This document shows positions 44,261-53,903 of a DNA stretch of 64,000 nt, piece by piece. The position numbers and the translations under genes are program-made. The notes below the pieces were generated by a model. It was given only the letters and a program-made list of their open reading frames with translations. It ran no database searches and was not told the DNA's origin. Origin of the DNA: Takakia lepidozioides (Eukaryota; Streptophyta; Takakiopsida; Takakiales; Takakiaceae); assembly GCA_030704615.1 (NCBI GenBank), contig CM060733.1:54250001-54314000 (forward strand), given 5' to 3'. Position 1 is the first letter of the stretch. Each line of letters starts with the position of its first letter.

Positions 44261-44730
44261 CACTACAATACAAGCTGGACTTTTCGACTCTGTATTTCAC
44301 TCATTTTTTTAGTCGTCTGCGACATTTTTACTCCCAGCCTCCATAGTCGAACATGCGTGACAAAGGTCAAGTCGTTTCAGTCAAGCAGACGAATCCAGAT
44401 GCCAGGTTCTGACAGTGAAATGTGACAGTAAAACCAAGTTGCGACGTGTAGGCAGCACAGTATGACGTGGATGTGACGTGGATGCGACGTGGCTATGACA
44501 TGGCTATGACGTGTAGTAAAGTGGTTTAACTGAATTATAATGTGGATGCATGACGTGTAGTGAAGTGGTTCTACAGTCGTATGACGTGGATGAATGACGT
44601 ACAGTAACGTAGTTTAACTGAAGTATGACGTGGACGTATGACGTGTAGTAAAGTGGCTTAACCTCAGTGTGAGGACATCAAATAAAGTGGTTTAACAGAA
44701 GTATGACGTGTAGTAAAGTACGGGATGACA
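44261..44730. mobile_element. CACTA-type terminus with TGACGTG subterminal repeats
   Basis: CACTACAATACAAGC at 44261 is a typical CACTA terminal word. Inside, TGACGTG(G/T) and TGACGTGTAGTAAAGTGG units recur about twelve times between 44460 and 44720, as expected for the subterminal transposase-binding region. A Ptta-type protein tail lies 0.75 kb further in on the minus strand, so this would be the 3' end of a minus-oriented element. The matching other end was not found; element 2 lies beyond 46.99 kb. Confidence 0.5.
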
Positions 44731-45027
44731 TGTTTGACTTTAAGTGATTGTAATCTACTCAAACTACAGAAATTATTACTATTTTGCGTGGAAGGCTACT
44801 GTATATAGTAAAGTGAAGTACTGTCGAGTAGCATGGTATATATCTTCTACTATACTATGACTGTATCAGTGGAACATAATGACTATGTGCCATGATTTTT
44901 AATATACGGTTTGACTGTGAGACAGTGATAGTGAGTTCGCTTGACTGTGTATAATGTAGTATTTTACTGTGAAGCAGTAAAAGAGGACATATTTTAATAA
45001 AAATATTTCACTCTGGGATGTACATAA

Positions 45028-45031
45028 ATAT

Positions 45032-45065
<34 letters not shown>

Positions 45066-45067
45066 TG
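45028..45067. repeat. AT dinucleotide microsatellite
   Basis: A run of about 20 AT units with one TTA break. The flanks (44740-45200) are AT-rich and contain no gene that I can support. Confidence 0.9.
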
Positions 45068-45458
45068 AAATTAGGGAGGCTTTTTGTTTAATATTTGTTT
45101 GTTTTTGTTTTTGTGGATTCTGTTATTTTATTTATTTACTTTTTATTTTATATGAATATATATGTAAATTAGTGGGTTTTGTATTTAAATTTTTTGATTC
45201 GCTGCACTGCATTGAAAATATCTTACAAATACAACAAAACATAGAATACAAATACATGGCAGGAACTCGGAACATTTGGATGGCTCAAAACTGGCTTATA
45301 TCAAGAGTGTTTTGCAAAACAAGTTTTGGCCACATCGAGCATGAGGGCCCATGTTGCCATATCCATAGATCACTGCCCAAGTTAAGTCATTGAGTAAGGA
45401 AAATTTGCTTTTCAGCTAGGTCCAGCACTATCGTGGACATGTCAAGAGAACATCTGAA

Positions 45459-46676
45459 TCATTTTGTGAATGAATTCAGGAACTTGTAGTTCCACAGAAC
45501 GGTGGTGCCTACCATGTCACCCAAAGTGACCTCACTATCAGAAGCCTTGGTGTTGCAAGAAGGTATAATGTGCGTTGGCTCAATAGCATTTTCAACTTGA
45601 ACACTATAGTACCCATCTGGCAACGAGCCCACTTTGCCATAAACCCCAACAATCTTGCCCCAACCAACAACCAGACCTGCTTTCTTAAAGCTGCGCAAAT
45701 AGACCTTGTATCCTTTCTTTAAACTGCATGCCAACACACTAGCAGTTCAATATCGACAGTTCAGACTTCAAATCAAACCAAAGATGAAACGAACAGTCTA
45801 GTCTCCGCAATACTTACTTGCAATAAAACCACAATGTTCGAAAACTGCAAACATCAAGGAAAGATCAAATTACCGCTGCGGGTGGGGCACTCTCAGCCCA
45901 AGCAGCACTGGCATGTCCTCGAGTTGCAGGCCGGTTGGTTGTTGGCCGTGCATCACACAGTTCCTTGCATTGTAAGTCAGACCTCTGCCTCCAAAAAAAT
46001 ACGTACCCATGAGTCAGACCGCATGGAACAAAGCGCAAAAATGCTACCGTTCACATCAACCCCCTTTATAGCCACCAAGGCTCTCAGTGCTGCAACCATC
46101 TAGGCTAATGTCATCAGTTGTCATCACCTGCCATGAGCTCCAACAAAGGCAACCAACATACCTTTCCGTTGTTTCAAGCCAACATTAAGAGAGGAATGCG
46201 TTGAGGTAATAAATTGATCGATAGGAAGAAATATTACCTCTTGTTCTGAATGGTGTACTTTGCCAGGTGAGGAATGTTTGCTCTCCATACTGTGGGTGCC
46301 CTCTGGAGTGGGGACATCTTCACCACCATCAGACGGCAGCTGCTGGGCTCTGCCACCTATTTTCCTCTTTGCACCCCCCCCCACCCTTACCCTTTCCCCC
46401 CTGACAACTCTCCCCTTGTGCAACATGACCTTCCAAAGCAGTTGCAGATGAGGAAAGGTTCAGAGTCTGCCCTGCTTTCAACTTCACCGGGACCCCACCT
46501 CTTCTTTTACCTTTTTCCTTAGCTCCTCCCTTCACCCTCTTGTTGTTGTCCATCTCTCCGACATTTTCCTCATATTGTGAACTAGAATCTTTGGATTTAC
46601 TGGGATCATCAGACGTTGTATGTGTCCCACCAGGCGTTGCGCGTGCCATGTCGTGCGCATACATATCGCTACACAA
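45459..46676 (-). pseudogene. Ptta/En/Spm-type transposon protein, C-terminal exons
   Basis: The frame 45737-45459 reads LKKGYKVYLRSFKKAGLVVG, WGKIVGVYGKVGSLPDGYYS, VQVENAIEP and LGDMVGTTVLWNYKFL. This follows the pattern of the C-terminal domain of plant Ptta/En/Spm proteins (G-x-V-x-L-x-S, G-x-G-x-I, Y-x-V-x-V, then D-x-x-G-x-x-x-x-W). Upstream on the same strand, 46426-46124 and 46676-46329 are Gly/Lys-rich frames (KGGAKEKGKRRGGVPVKLKA) that look like low-complexity linker exons. It belongs with the CACTA terminus at 44261. Incomplete at its 5' side. Confidence 0.5.
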
Positions 46677-46993
46677 CTACATCGCTGTCCAAACCACACC
46701 ACACATATATGCACAATAAAGTAGTCTGCCACAATCGCCCCCCTAGCTGGTGGATAGGTCCCTCTACCTCCAGATAGCTACAAGATGAAATAGCCACAAC
46801 CGTACTAAGTCCTCTATCACTGTCCCTATTGTACTCAAACTCTATAGACCAAGAGGCCGGGTACAAGAGTAGCCCCATCGTTAGTCGCCGTCTTGCAATC
46901 TGTGAACTTGAGCCAGGATCTCGTGTGTTCAAGGTCTCCTAGTAGCTGGGCCTTGGGTTTCTTGTTAGCCTTCCATGGTTGTATCCACTCCCA

Positions 46994-47395
46994 CTATCCA
47001 ATGCAATGTGGACATAACCAATCCCCATCTGGAACCATCTCAAGAGGTGGAGTCAAGCATCCCATATGCCAACCTCTAGAGCATCGATCACACACCAGCA
47101 TGGTGGCTGCCCCTTTAGCAGACCCACACAACATGCACCTCAAACCTGCAGATACCACTGCCAGGTTTGGGTCAATCCTGCCATCGACATTCGGAAGGTG
47201 ACATGGCGCACAATTACGCACATGGTCCTTCCAAGTTATGCCATCCCGACCCTCCAAGACCAAGACGCCTGAGGGCAAGACCTCTCGAATCCTCAAAATA
47301 ACACATCCTGCAGTCACATCCAGGGTCGTAGGAGCAGTCTGCTGCAGATAGACATAGTCAACAGGGTTGAATCTCCGAACCCCAGGACGATAGCC
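46994..47395 (-). pseudogene. Integrase C-terminal domain fused to a PHD finger (element 2)
   Basis: After the integrase core a +1/-1 slip near 47395 (in a G run) moves the reading into this frame: YVYLQQTAPTTLDVTAG, ILRIREVLPSGVLVLEG, then a PHD finger. Its ligands are CMLCGSAKG (C-x2-C), LVCDRCSRGWHMGC (C-x2-C-x4-H-x2-C) and DWLCPHC (W-x-C-x2-C), i.e. the full C4HC3 set with the conserved Trp before the last pair. The stop follows at once. PHD fingers usually bind histone H3 tails; at the integrase end such a reader could steer insertion, as chromodomains do in chromoviruses. That role is inference. Both domains appear intact apart from the slip that separates them from the core. Confidence 0.85.
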
Positions 47396-48082
47396 CCACC
47401 ACGTATGGTAGCATACCTCAACGTATCACGGTGTTGTGCAATGGCAAGGTTCTCAAAAGCCATGGGCATGACTCTCTTGAACAACTCTGCACGCTGCTCA
47501 CATGCACGTGCCCACACGTCCGGATCGTCAAGGTTAAGAACTGTAGCAGCTTCTCTGCGAATGGATGTAGGCAAATCCGGCTCTCGGCCAAAGAGAAGAA
47601 AGTATGGTGAGAAGGAGGCAAGTGATGCTTGCTTGCTGAACCTGTAGCCCATGGCTAACCAGGGTAACTGAAGGTCCCAATCTCCTAGGTGTCCCTTCTG
47701 CAAGCCATACTTGCGCAAACCCCTCTTTACTGTCTGAACAACTCTCTCTGCCAAGCCATCGGCCTCAGGATGATCCCGAGAAGTGGTGCGGTGGTCTATC
47801 AAGGCCTTGTCACACAAAGCCTGAAACTCCCCCAAGAACTCTTTCCCTTGGTCCGTGAGTACCTCAGCTGGAGCACCGAATCGGCTAAGCACACACCAGG
47901 AACGCATACGCAGCTCCCTCACTAGCCTTATCAGGCAATGGAACCAATTCAATCCACTTGGAGAAGTGCTCCACCATCACCAACACGTACTTGTTGTGGC
48001 GCATGGTCAGTGGCAACGGCCCTGCGAAGTCAAGACTGCACCTGTAGCCCAATCCCATGATCGGAAGAGGGTGCAAGTGTCA
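47396..48082 (-). pseudogene. Integrase catalytic core (element 2)
   Basis: First frame: HPLPIMGLGYRCSLDFAGPL (first catalytic Asp) and VMVEHFSKWIELVPLPDKAS. A one-base slip near 47.9 kb leads to the second frame: LSRFGAPAEVLTDQGKEFLG (second Asp), DHPEADGLAERVVQTVKRGL (catalytic Glu) and LASFSPYFLLFGREPDLP. The D,D-35-E triad is therefore present, in contrast with element 1. The N-terminal zinc finger is missing here; one of matching type lies on the plus strand at 48.5-48.84 kb. The frame continues to the C-terminal domain after another slip. Confidence 0.88.
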
Positions 48083-48477
48083 CGGACATTTGTGCTTTGA
48101 GTGCTGGTGTTGTAATTCTCCAAGAACTCCCTGCACAGCTCGTCATGCTTAAGGTTCCAGTCCAGCATGGTGATGAAGTATCGCAGGCCAAGACTATCCA
48201 ATGTCTCCCGTGTCTCTGTGTCTTGCTCGATCTTCTGCAACGCCGGGCTGATTTTGAGATTCACTTACACATAAGAACTTGGTGCCTTCCGTTTGGTGCC
48301 TGCCATTTTCCTTAGTTTTGCAGTTGCTGTAAGGAATTGGAGCACCAATTCCTGTATCACAAGCAGTATAAAGCACACTGGAAGTTGTGTAGACAACAAT
48401 TTCCAGTTTGCGGAAGAGAAGGTGACGAGTAGGACCCTGAGGCCAGCAATGAGCAAGGTGGCACCAAAGATATACAT
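48083..48477 (-). pseudogene. Fragment of an Athila-type third ORF
   Basis: The frame 48264-48083 reads LKISPALQKIEQDTETRETL, LGLRYFITMLDWNLKHDELC and FLENYNTSTQSTNVR. It resembles the start of the putative plant transposon protein domain and is similar in layout to LRKDWSLHHRQFMIQFLHNF..TQVRG in the third ORF of element 1. A preceding frame (48477-48265) has two hydrophobic stretches (FGATLLIAGLRVLLVTF, LPVCFILLVIQELVLQFL) and an ATG opening MAGTKRKAPSSY, which may be the true start of this ORF before an intron. The fragment ends abruptly at the integrase core border near 48080. Confidence 0.45.
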
Positions 48478-48479
48478 GA

Positions 48480-48840
48480 GGATTCAGTTGTGTTGGACTA
48501 CCTTCGCACTGGAGACACGGCAGCCACTGTGACTGCCAAGGAGAGGGATCGGATCCTACAACGAGCCAAGAGGTTCAAGTGGGAGGGGACACACCTGCTC
48601 CGAGTGTGGGAGGATGGTCGAGTGAGGATTGTGCCTCACCCAACACAGCGGGCACGGTTAGTGCGCCATGCCCATGAGGAGTTGGGGCATTTTGGGGTGC
48701 GACGCACTCATAGTCTACTGCAAGGGCAGTATTGGTGGCGTGGTATGCACACAGAGGTGCAACAATTTGTGGCTAGGTGCATGGTGTATGACAGGGTGCG
48801 TGCTTCATTCAACGCCCCTACTCCACACATCACTTGTAGC
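48480..48840 (+). pseudogene. Integrase zinc-finger region, inverted fragment (element 2 type)
   Basis: On the plus strand, DYLRTGDTAATVTAKERDRI, LLRVWEDGRVRIVPHPTQRA, RHAHEELGHFGVRRTHSLLQ and YWWRGMHTEVQQFVARCMVY form the pre-integrase linker and the HHCC zinc finger of a gypsy integrase. The last Cys is changed (C-x2-Y, RCMVYDRV). The protein wording then runs FNAPTPH and stops being integrase near 48835. The rest of the integrase is on the minus strand starting at 48080, so this part is inverted relative to it. Confidence 0.82.
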
Positions 48841-49080
48841 AGAGTTAGAATGCTAGGCTTCTCTTCACTTTAGCTTTATGCATATTAGGCAGTAGTCGTG
48901 CCATCTGAAACATGTTGTGATAATTGGGGGACAGGATGCGGGACCTATGGCTCATCTAGTGCGCCCACACTCGTACATTAAGGTGTCTCCATTTCTCAAT
49001 CTTGAGGGTTGTATGAATCTCATTTTTCTCTAGGCTTTGTCCTTCAATGGCTAGTTGAGGTCATCCATCAGGGGTAGCAT
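48841..49080. other. Spacer in the scrambled zone
   Basis: No coding signal or repeat recognised between the inverted integrase piece and the satellite monomer. Confidence 0.4.
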
Positions 49081-49155
49081 GTATCATCTGTTTGATGCTT
49101 CCAACCATGGGGTTGTTTGACATGGCATTCTGGCACTATTTGGCCCATTTAGATG
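49081..49155. repeat. Single satellite monomer piece (type A)
   Basis: From CTGTTTGATGCTTCCAACC to ATTTGGCCCATTTAGA this matches about two thirds of a type A monomer of the 116-bp satellite at 22.8-25.0 and 36.9-38.9 kb. It directly abuts the cut end of the methyltransferase frame. Confidence 0.88.
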
Positions 49156-49690
49156 AGCCCGTGACCCCACTGCAGCTGCATCCAGCAACACTGCTGACCC
49201 AAGCCACGACCGGACTTGATGCACACTGGCCATCACCCTGGCCCGAGAATCACCCATCAGTGGCACATTCTCCAAGATGTATGCCGGAGATACAGCCTGA
49301 TGAAGCTGCAAGTGGCGCAAAATCCGCACCATCTCCCAAAACAGACCCATCTTCGAGTCTCGCAATCCATTGCCATGCCCAGCTGATGAATGCCCTTGGC
49401 AGGGCCAACCTGCCACTACCAGATCAATGGAGCCAACCCGCTCCAAATCCTGCGCCCCCAGCAACGCAATGTCTGCTGGCAAGGCCTGCTGATATCCACG
49501 AACTGCAGACACCGGCAACAACTCAGGGTGCTGCTGCACCATCTGAGCAACATGGCGCAGTGAGACGCATCGTGCAGTCTCATCCCTCTCCACATACAGG
49601 TAACGTCGAACTCGTACACCTGCCTGCAGCACTGCAGCCAATCCAGTGCTGATCCCGCCAATAAGTCCAGAAGGCATATGCCTTCATCCG
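49156..49690 (-). pseudogene. C5-cytosine DNA methyltransferase domain in element 2
   Basis: The minus-strand frame has the ordered motifs of C5-cytosine methyltransferases: motif I (GGISTGLAAVLQAG, cofactor loop), motif II-like YLYVERDETA, motif IV VVAGWPCQGHSSAGHGNGL with the catalytic Cys (PCQ at 49396-49404), motif VI YILENVPLMGD (ENV at 49264-49272) and the start of motif VIII (GSRAHL). The target recognition domain and motifs IX-X are missing because the frame is cut at 49156 by a satellite monomer. The gag-protease frame runs into motif I (GICLLDLL) and then needs a one-base shift to continue as GGISTGL, so the domain was once fused to gag-protease. Capture of such domains by LTR elements is known in a few eukaryotes; it is not a host gene here because it is embedded between protease and integrase of one element. 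Confidence 0.9.
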
Positions 49691-52634
49691 GCCGCTGCCA
49701 CACAAGAGGTGTGGTGTCCAATGGCAACAACTGAGGTTTCCCTGGTGCAATCACCGCACTCTCCTCCTCTCCTGACGGTACAAAAGCTTCTAACCAAGCT
49801 TGTTGCACCCGTCTATCAGCAGCTTGCTGCAAATCCTTGCTCGTACCCCGCAATGGAGTGTGAGCAGCCATGGCAGACAACTCCACCGTACCATGCATGT
49901 CATCCTGCTCTGCTGGAGGTGGCACATCCTCTACATGGGCATTGCCTTCCAGCAACTCTCCAGGCCAACTAACTGCAGCTGTGAAGGCAGCTAGTGTTGG
50001 TATCTTGCCCCGCTGGGCAGCTGCAATACCCCCAATGAATGTCACAGGGAGCTGTGCACGGCGACCATCCCCTGACTGCCATCCAGGCCTGTAGAATGCT
50101 GACTCCTCCCAGAAGTCCAGGGTGAAGCCCATGGGGTATAACACTGCTCCACTAACGAGGACATCGTAAGAGACCGCGTCTGTCACAATGGCTTTGGCTC
50201 GCATCACTGAGCCATCTACAGGATGATCCGGCTGCAGTCTAATAGCCAACTGATGCCGTGTCATGCCCCGCGCCTGCTCTAATCCTCCCAGAGATGTCTG
50301 TATCTGGAAAGGACAAGGCTCCATATCCGCCTCCATGAGGCCCAAACCTGCAATAGCAGCTCTGCCCAACATCAGTGGCTGGGCTCCCGAGTCCAACAAG
50401 ACCCGCAGTGGCCGGTACTTCTTGCCTGCCGGTCCACTCAAAGTGAAAATGCCTCCCTGGTTGTCTAACAAGACAATTCCAGGTGTCACCGTGGCGCGCT
50501 CAAAGGCTGGCCTAGCTGGCAGCTCCGTCAATCTGGCAGCTGCAGCTTGCCAGGGTGTTGCCGTGGCAGTCTTGACCCTCAAATCCGAGGATCCCTCTGC
50601 CACTACACCTTCCACTAACTCCGCAGAAGATGAAGTGACCTCCCCACTCTCACAGAGTGTTGCCGCTAGTCTGAACACTGCAGCTGGTCTCACTCCCGGC
50701 GTCGCAATCATGGTTGCCGAGAACAGTGGGGCTTGACACACAGAGGTGGCTGCCCCCAACAACACACCGGCTGCACTAGCCTTGGTGGCAGGTGTCAGTG
50801 CTGCACGTGTAGCTCTCCCCAATGGCATAGTAATGTCCGCCTCGGTAACAGTCGGGCGAGAACTAGGTGCCATGGATGGCGTTGACACTGTCTCCGCCAA
50901 GGTGAACGACTGAGGCAGCCTTGCCTGACGGCTTGCCTCCCCACGTTGTGGATCCAACTCCACCTCTGCACCTCGTGGCTCAGGAACTCGTGCTGCTCCT
51001 CGAGTCACGGCTGCAGCAGACTCCACCTGCTCTAGTGGTAGTGCTGCTCCGCACATGAATCCCATGCCTCCCATATCTCCTCCCTCAGGAGCAGGAGGTG
51101 GACCATCCCGCCTGGGAGCCGGTACCGCCTGAGCTATAGCCATGGCAGTGAGCCTCTGCTCTAGCTGCTGAAGCCGATTGGCCATGCCTTGGTCAACACC
51201 CTGACCTCCGCGTCCTTGGCCATGTGGAGCTTGCCCTTGGCCTGCACCTCGTGCCCGACCACCTCGTCCTCTTTGGGCTGGTCCACCTCGCCCCCGGCCA
51301 CCATTGTTCCCTTGGAACTGGCCTGGGCGCAACTCAGGATGCAAGTCATAACATTGGGCATCTCCATGCCCATACTTGCCACAATGCCCACACTGCAACT
51401 GTGCAGGCTGTGCTTGTGCCGGCCTTTTGCCACTCTCTGGGCAATCTCTCTTGACATGGGGTCCTCCACATGTCCAACATATCACCCCTGGTTGCTGTTG
51501 GCCTGCAAAAGATGACACGGGCCTCTGCACCTGAGGTCCCCTGTAAGCTCCATGGAACTTGGGCTGGACAACCTTGCCCCCCTGACCACGCTGTTGGGCA
51601 GTCCCTTGTGCCTGTGGGCTGACAGCTGTGCCCCGTACAGGCATGTCCTTGCCAAATCCAATTGTAACAACTCGCTCCTCCACCATGTTGAGCTCAATCC
51701 GCTCAGCCAGCAGAAACACATCTGCTAATGTGGGTTGGGCTGCTTGTAACAGGGTTGCATCTCGCACCCTTCTCTTGAGCTCCTTGTCCAGAATTCCATA
51801 CCAAAACTGGATTGCCTGAGCTTCAGTAACCCCTTGGGTCACACTTATCAAGCGCCTCATACGAGTGTACGCCTCTCGCAGGCTCTCACTGGGTTTGCGC
51901 TGGAAGTCTTGCAAACTTCGCAGCTTCTCTGTCCGTACACCTTGGTAGTTCCTCCGCAACTCCTGGAAGAACTCCACCACCGGGTTGAATCTAAGCACAT
52001 GTGTTGTAGTCGTGGCAGGAGGAGTAGTAGCACCTTTTGAACTGGTACCACCTGCAGAAGTACCAGCACTACTTGCTCCACTACTAGTGTTGGCAGTGGG
52101 AGCTATTGGTACTGATGCAGCTACTGGTCGCGTCGTGCCTCGAGTAATGGAGACGTAGTCAGGTGACCAATACATCCTCCACTCCTCAATCTCTGCTTCA
52201 TGTCCTCGCCTGAACTCGTGGTAATCGTCCATAGGCGGGCCTTCCAAATGCTGGAACAGTCCCTTCCACGCCATGAATGGGGTGAATAGCTGTGGATTGC
52301 GCATCTACTGCAAATCACACCAGCTGTCGAACTCCTGGATAAAGTCATCCAACTCGATTGTGCCCACAGCTCTAGAGTACCTACGAGGTTCCTTGGTAGC
52401 TCCATACATCTCCTCCATGTCGTCCCACAACAATGGCGAATGAAAGTGCACACCTGTTGATGAAGCCTCCGAGTCTGTGTTTGACTCTACAGTAATTGAG
52501 GGTGGCGGTGAAGGTGGTCTGAACCGAATACCTCGTCTTGTGAACCCACTCTCACTGTTACTACCTGTAGCCGTACTCCCCTCAAAACCCTTGGGTAACT
52601 CCGTAATGACACTCACAATGTGCACCTCCTCCAC
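49670..52634 (-). pseudogene. Gag-protease polyprotein of element 2
   Basis: The frame starts at ATG 52634 (MEEVHIVSVITELPKGFEGS). A TAG at 52305-52307 interrupts it and the same frame then runs open for 962 codons. Capsid: VVEFFQELRRNYQGVRTEKL, SLREAYTRMRRLISVTQGVT, WYGILDKELKRRV. Nucleocapsid: two zinc knuckles, CWTCGGPHVKRDC (one residue short of the standard spacing) and CGHCGKYGHGDAQC, followed by an Arg/Gly-rich tract. A long Ala/Pro/Thr linker leads to the aspartic protease, VLLDSGAQPLMLGRAAIAGL, and its C-terminal lobe (VSYDVLVSGAVLYPMGF). The frame ends out of phase with the methyltransferase after GICLLDLL near 49.66 kb. Base composition is more GC-rich than element 1. Confidence 0.9.
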
Positions 52635-52639
52635 GTGAC

Positions 52640-53150
52640 ACTATAAGGCTCTAGTACTAATCTAAGAGTGACACGGGTGGGCACCTGTTGCAGTTTAAGG
52701 GTCATATCCCAATGGCTCAGGGCACCTGCACCTGCATCCACCGCAAGAACTCCTATGGTTGGCTGGTCATCAACCCAGCCTCACCATAGAAGAAACACTG
52801 GTGGTCTTGCTGGTCATCACTCCAGCCTCACCACCGACAGCATACTCTAGGATTGACCGGTGATCAAATCCGGCCTAATCCCTATGAAAGCAAGCGCCCA
52901 CACAAAACCAACATGGCGCACAGTCAAGCATGCAGGTGTTGGGGGGGATCCAAACACAAGAAATCAAAACATCAACACCCCCACACCAAAATCCAGCTGC
53001 AATGCTGATCCTGCAGAATAGCCCAGCCCAAAACCCTGGACTGACTGGCCTCCACCAAGAGAGGCTTTGGCAACTACAAGTACAAGGTAATGAAAATAGT
53101 ACAGAGATGGAGGGGAAGAATAGAAGCCCGACCAAGCAAGATCTAATCCT
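52640..53150. other. Leader between ORF1 and gag, element 2
   Basis: Non-coding. It holds two close copies of a 45-base phrase with GGTCATCA..CCAGCCTCACCA (about 52760-52835). No splice or primer-binding site could be assigned. Confidence 0.4.
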
Positions 53151-53153
53151 GAT

Positions 53154-53903
53154 CTATGCTATCAACTGCCAGACTTCTCTCAAAGTCCCTCGCTCTGCAT
53201 GATGGTAAGGTGTAGGAGGTATATCTATGTCCAAAAACCTGCCACTAACCTTGTCCCAAGCTACAGTAGCTCGCTCTAACCAACCCTCCTCCTCTTTCTG
53301 CCAGGTAGAGACAAAGCAATACTCCCCTATCTCCCGCTCACTGAACACTAAAGAAAACAAAGGTAGGGTCTGATAGTCTCTCAACTCGAAAGCTTTGAGA
53401 CGGTTGCGGGTGTCCTCATTGCAAATGACTGCATCTCCTTCACGCACAACAAACATGTCATTGCTGATGAACCCCCGCTCGTGGTTGCCCTGTGCAGAGC
53501 GTATCCGGCTGCAACCATGTCTGATTGCACAAACCTGTGTAGCTCCTGCTCCTCTGCTCCAGTACACCACGGCCTTGTGGCTAAACACCTTGGTCCCCGG
53601 GGCTGTCTTTGGCTGTGTTCCAAGCCTAACTTTCACCCACTTTGGTATTTCACCTACAGCTGCAGAACTGCTGGCTCCAACAGAGTTCTGACTATCCAAG
53701 GCGATATTGAGGCCCTCAATGCCAACTACAGCAGTCTGTTGTCTACTGCTAATGCCTGACTCCCAGTATGCAATCAACTCGTCCAACTGTTCTCCACTCA
53801 AATCAGTCTGAGTTCCTTGGGAAACATAAATCTTGTCCCCTTGTGTGCACAGACTAAGAGAAGAGACCTGCCCTTCAATTACGTCCTCATTTCCCCCAGC
53901 CAT
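53154..53903 (-). CDS. ORF1 upstream of gag, element 2, unidentified, 249 aa
   Basis: An undamaged ATG-started frame of 249 codons. It begins acidic (MAGGNEDVIEGQVSSLSLC), has a Ser/Ala linker and then a compact part with IPKWVKVRLGTQPKTAPG, MFVVREGDAVICNEDTRNRL and FSLVFSEREIGEYCFVSTW. The latter half could be a beta-rich binding domain, but I recognise no family. It holds the same place as ORF1 of element 1, though the two are not visibly alike. Extra ORFs before gag occur in some plant gypsy lineages. Confidence 0.6.
   Translation of the reverse strand: MAGGNEDVIEGQVSSLSLCTQGDKIYVSQGTQTDLSGEQLDELIAYWESGISSRQQTAVVGIEGLNIALDSQNSVGASSSAAVGEIPKWVKVRLGTQPKTAPGTKVFSHKAVVYWSRGAGATQVCAIRHGCSRIRSAQGNHERGFISNDMFVVREGDAVICNEDTRNRLKAFELRDYQTLPLFSLVFSEREIGEYCFVSTWQKEEEGWLERATVAWDKVSGRFLDIDIPPTPYHHAERGTLREVWQLIA

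Larger units (their letters stand above)
46990..53903 (-). mobile_element. Ty3/gypsy retrotransposon, element 2, with DNA methyltransferase and PHD finger
   Basis: Minus-strand order: ORF1 (53.90-53.15), gag-protease (52.63-49.67), DNA methyltransferase domain (49.69-49.16), then a scrambled zone (48.09-49.16), integrase core (48.08-47.39) and integrase C-terminus plus PHD finger (47.39-46.99). RT and RNase H are missing. The scrambled zone contains one satellite monomer, an integrase zinc-finger fragment on the plus strand and pieces of a third ORF. I saw no LTR pair: 46.7-46.99 and 53.9-54.35 kb are not visibly alike. The element interrupts CACTA-related sequence on its left. Non-functional. 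Confidence 0.82.

Noticed and set aside
48293-48532. Plus-strand ORF with hydrophobic start
   Set aside because: It is out of frame with the zinc-finger reading that follows and overlaps a better minus-strand frame.
49084-49677. Methyltransferase as a host gene
   Set aside because: It lies between protease and integrase of one element and was in frame with protease except for one base.
50263-50736. Plus-strand ORF of 157 codons
   Set aside because: Shadow of the element 2 gag-protease frame.
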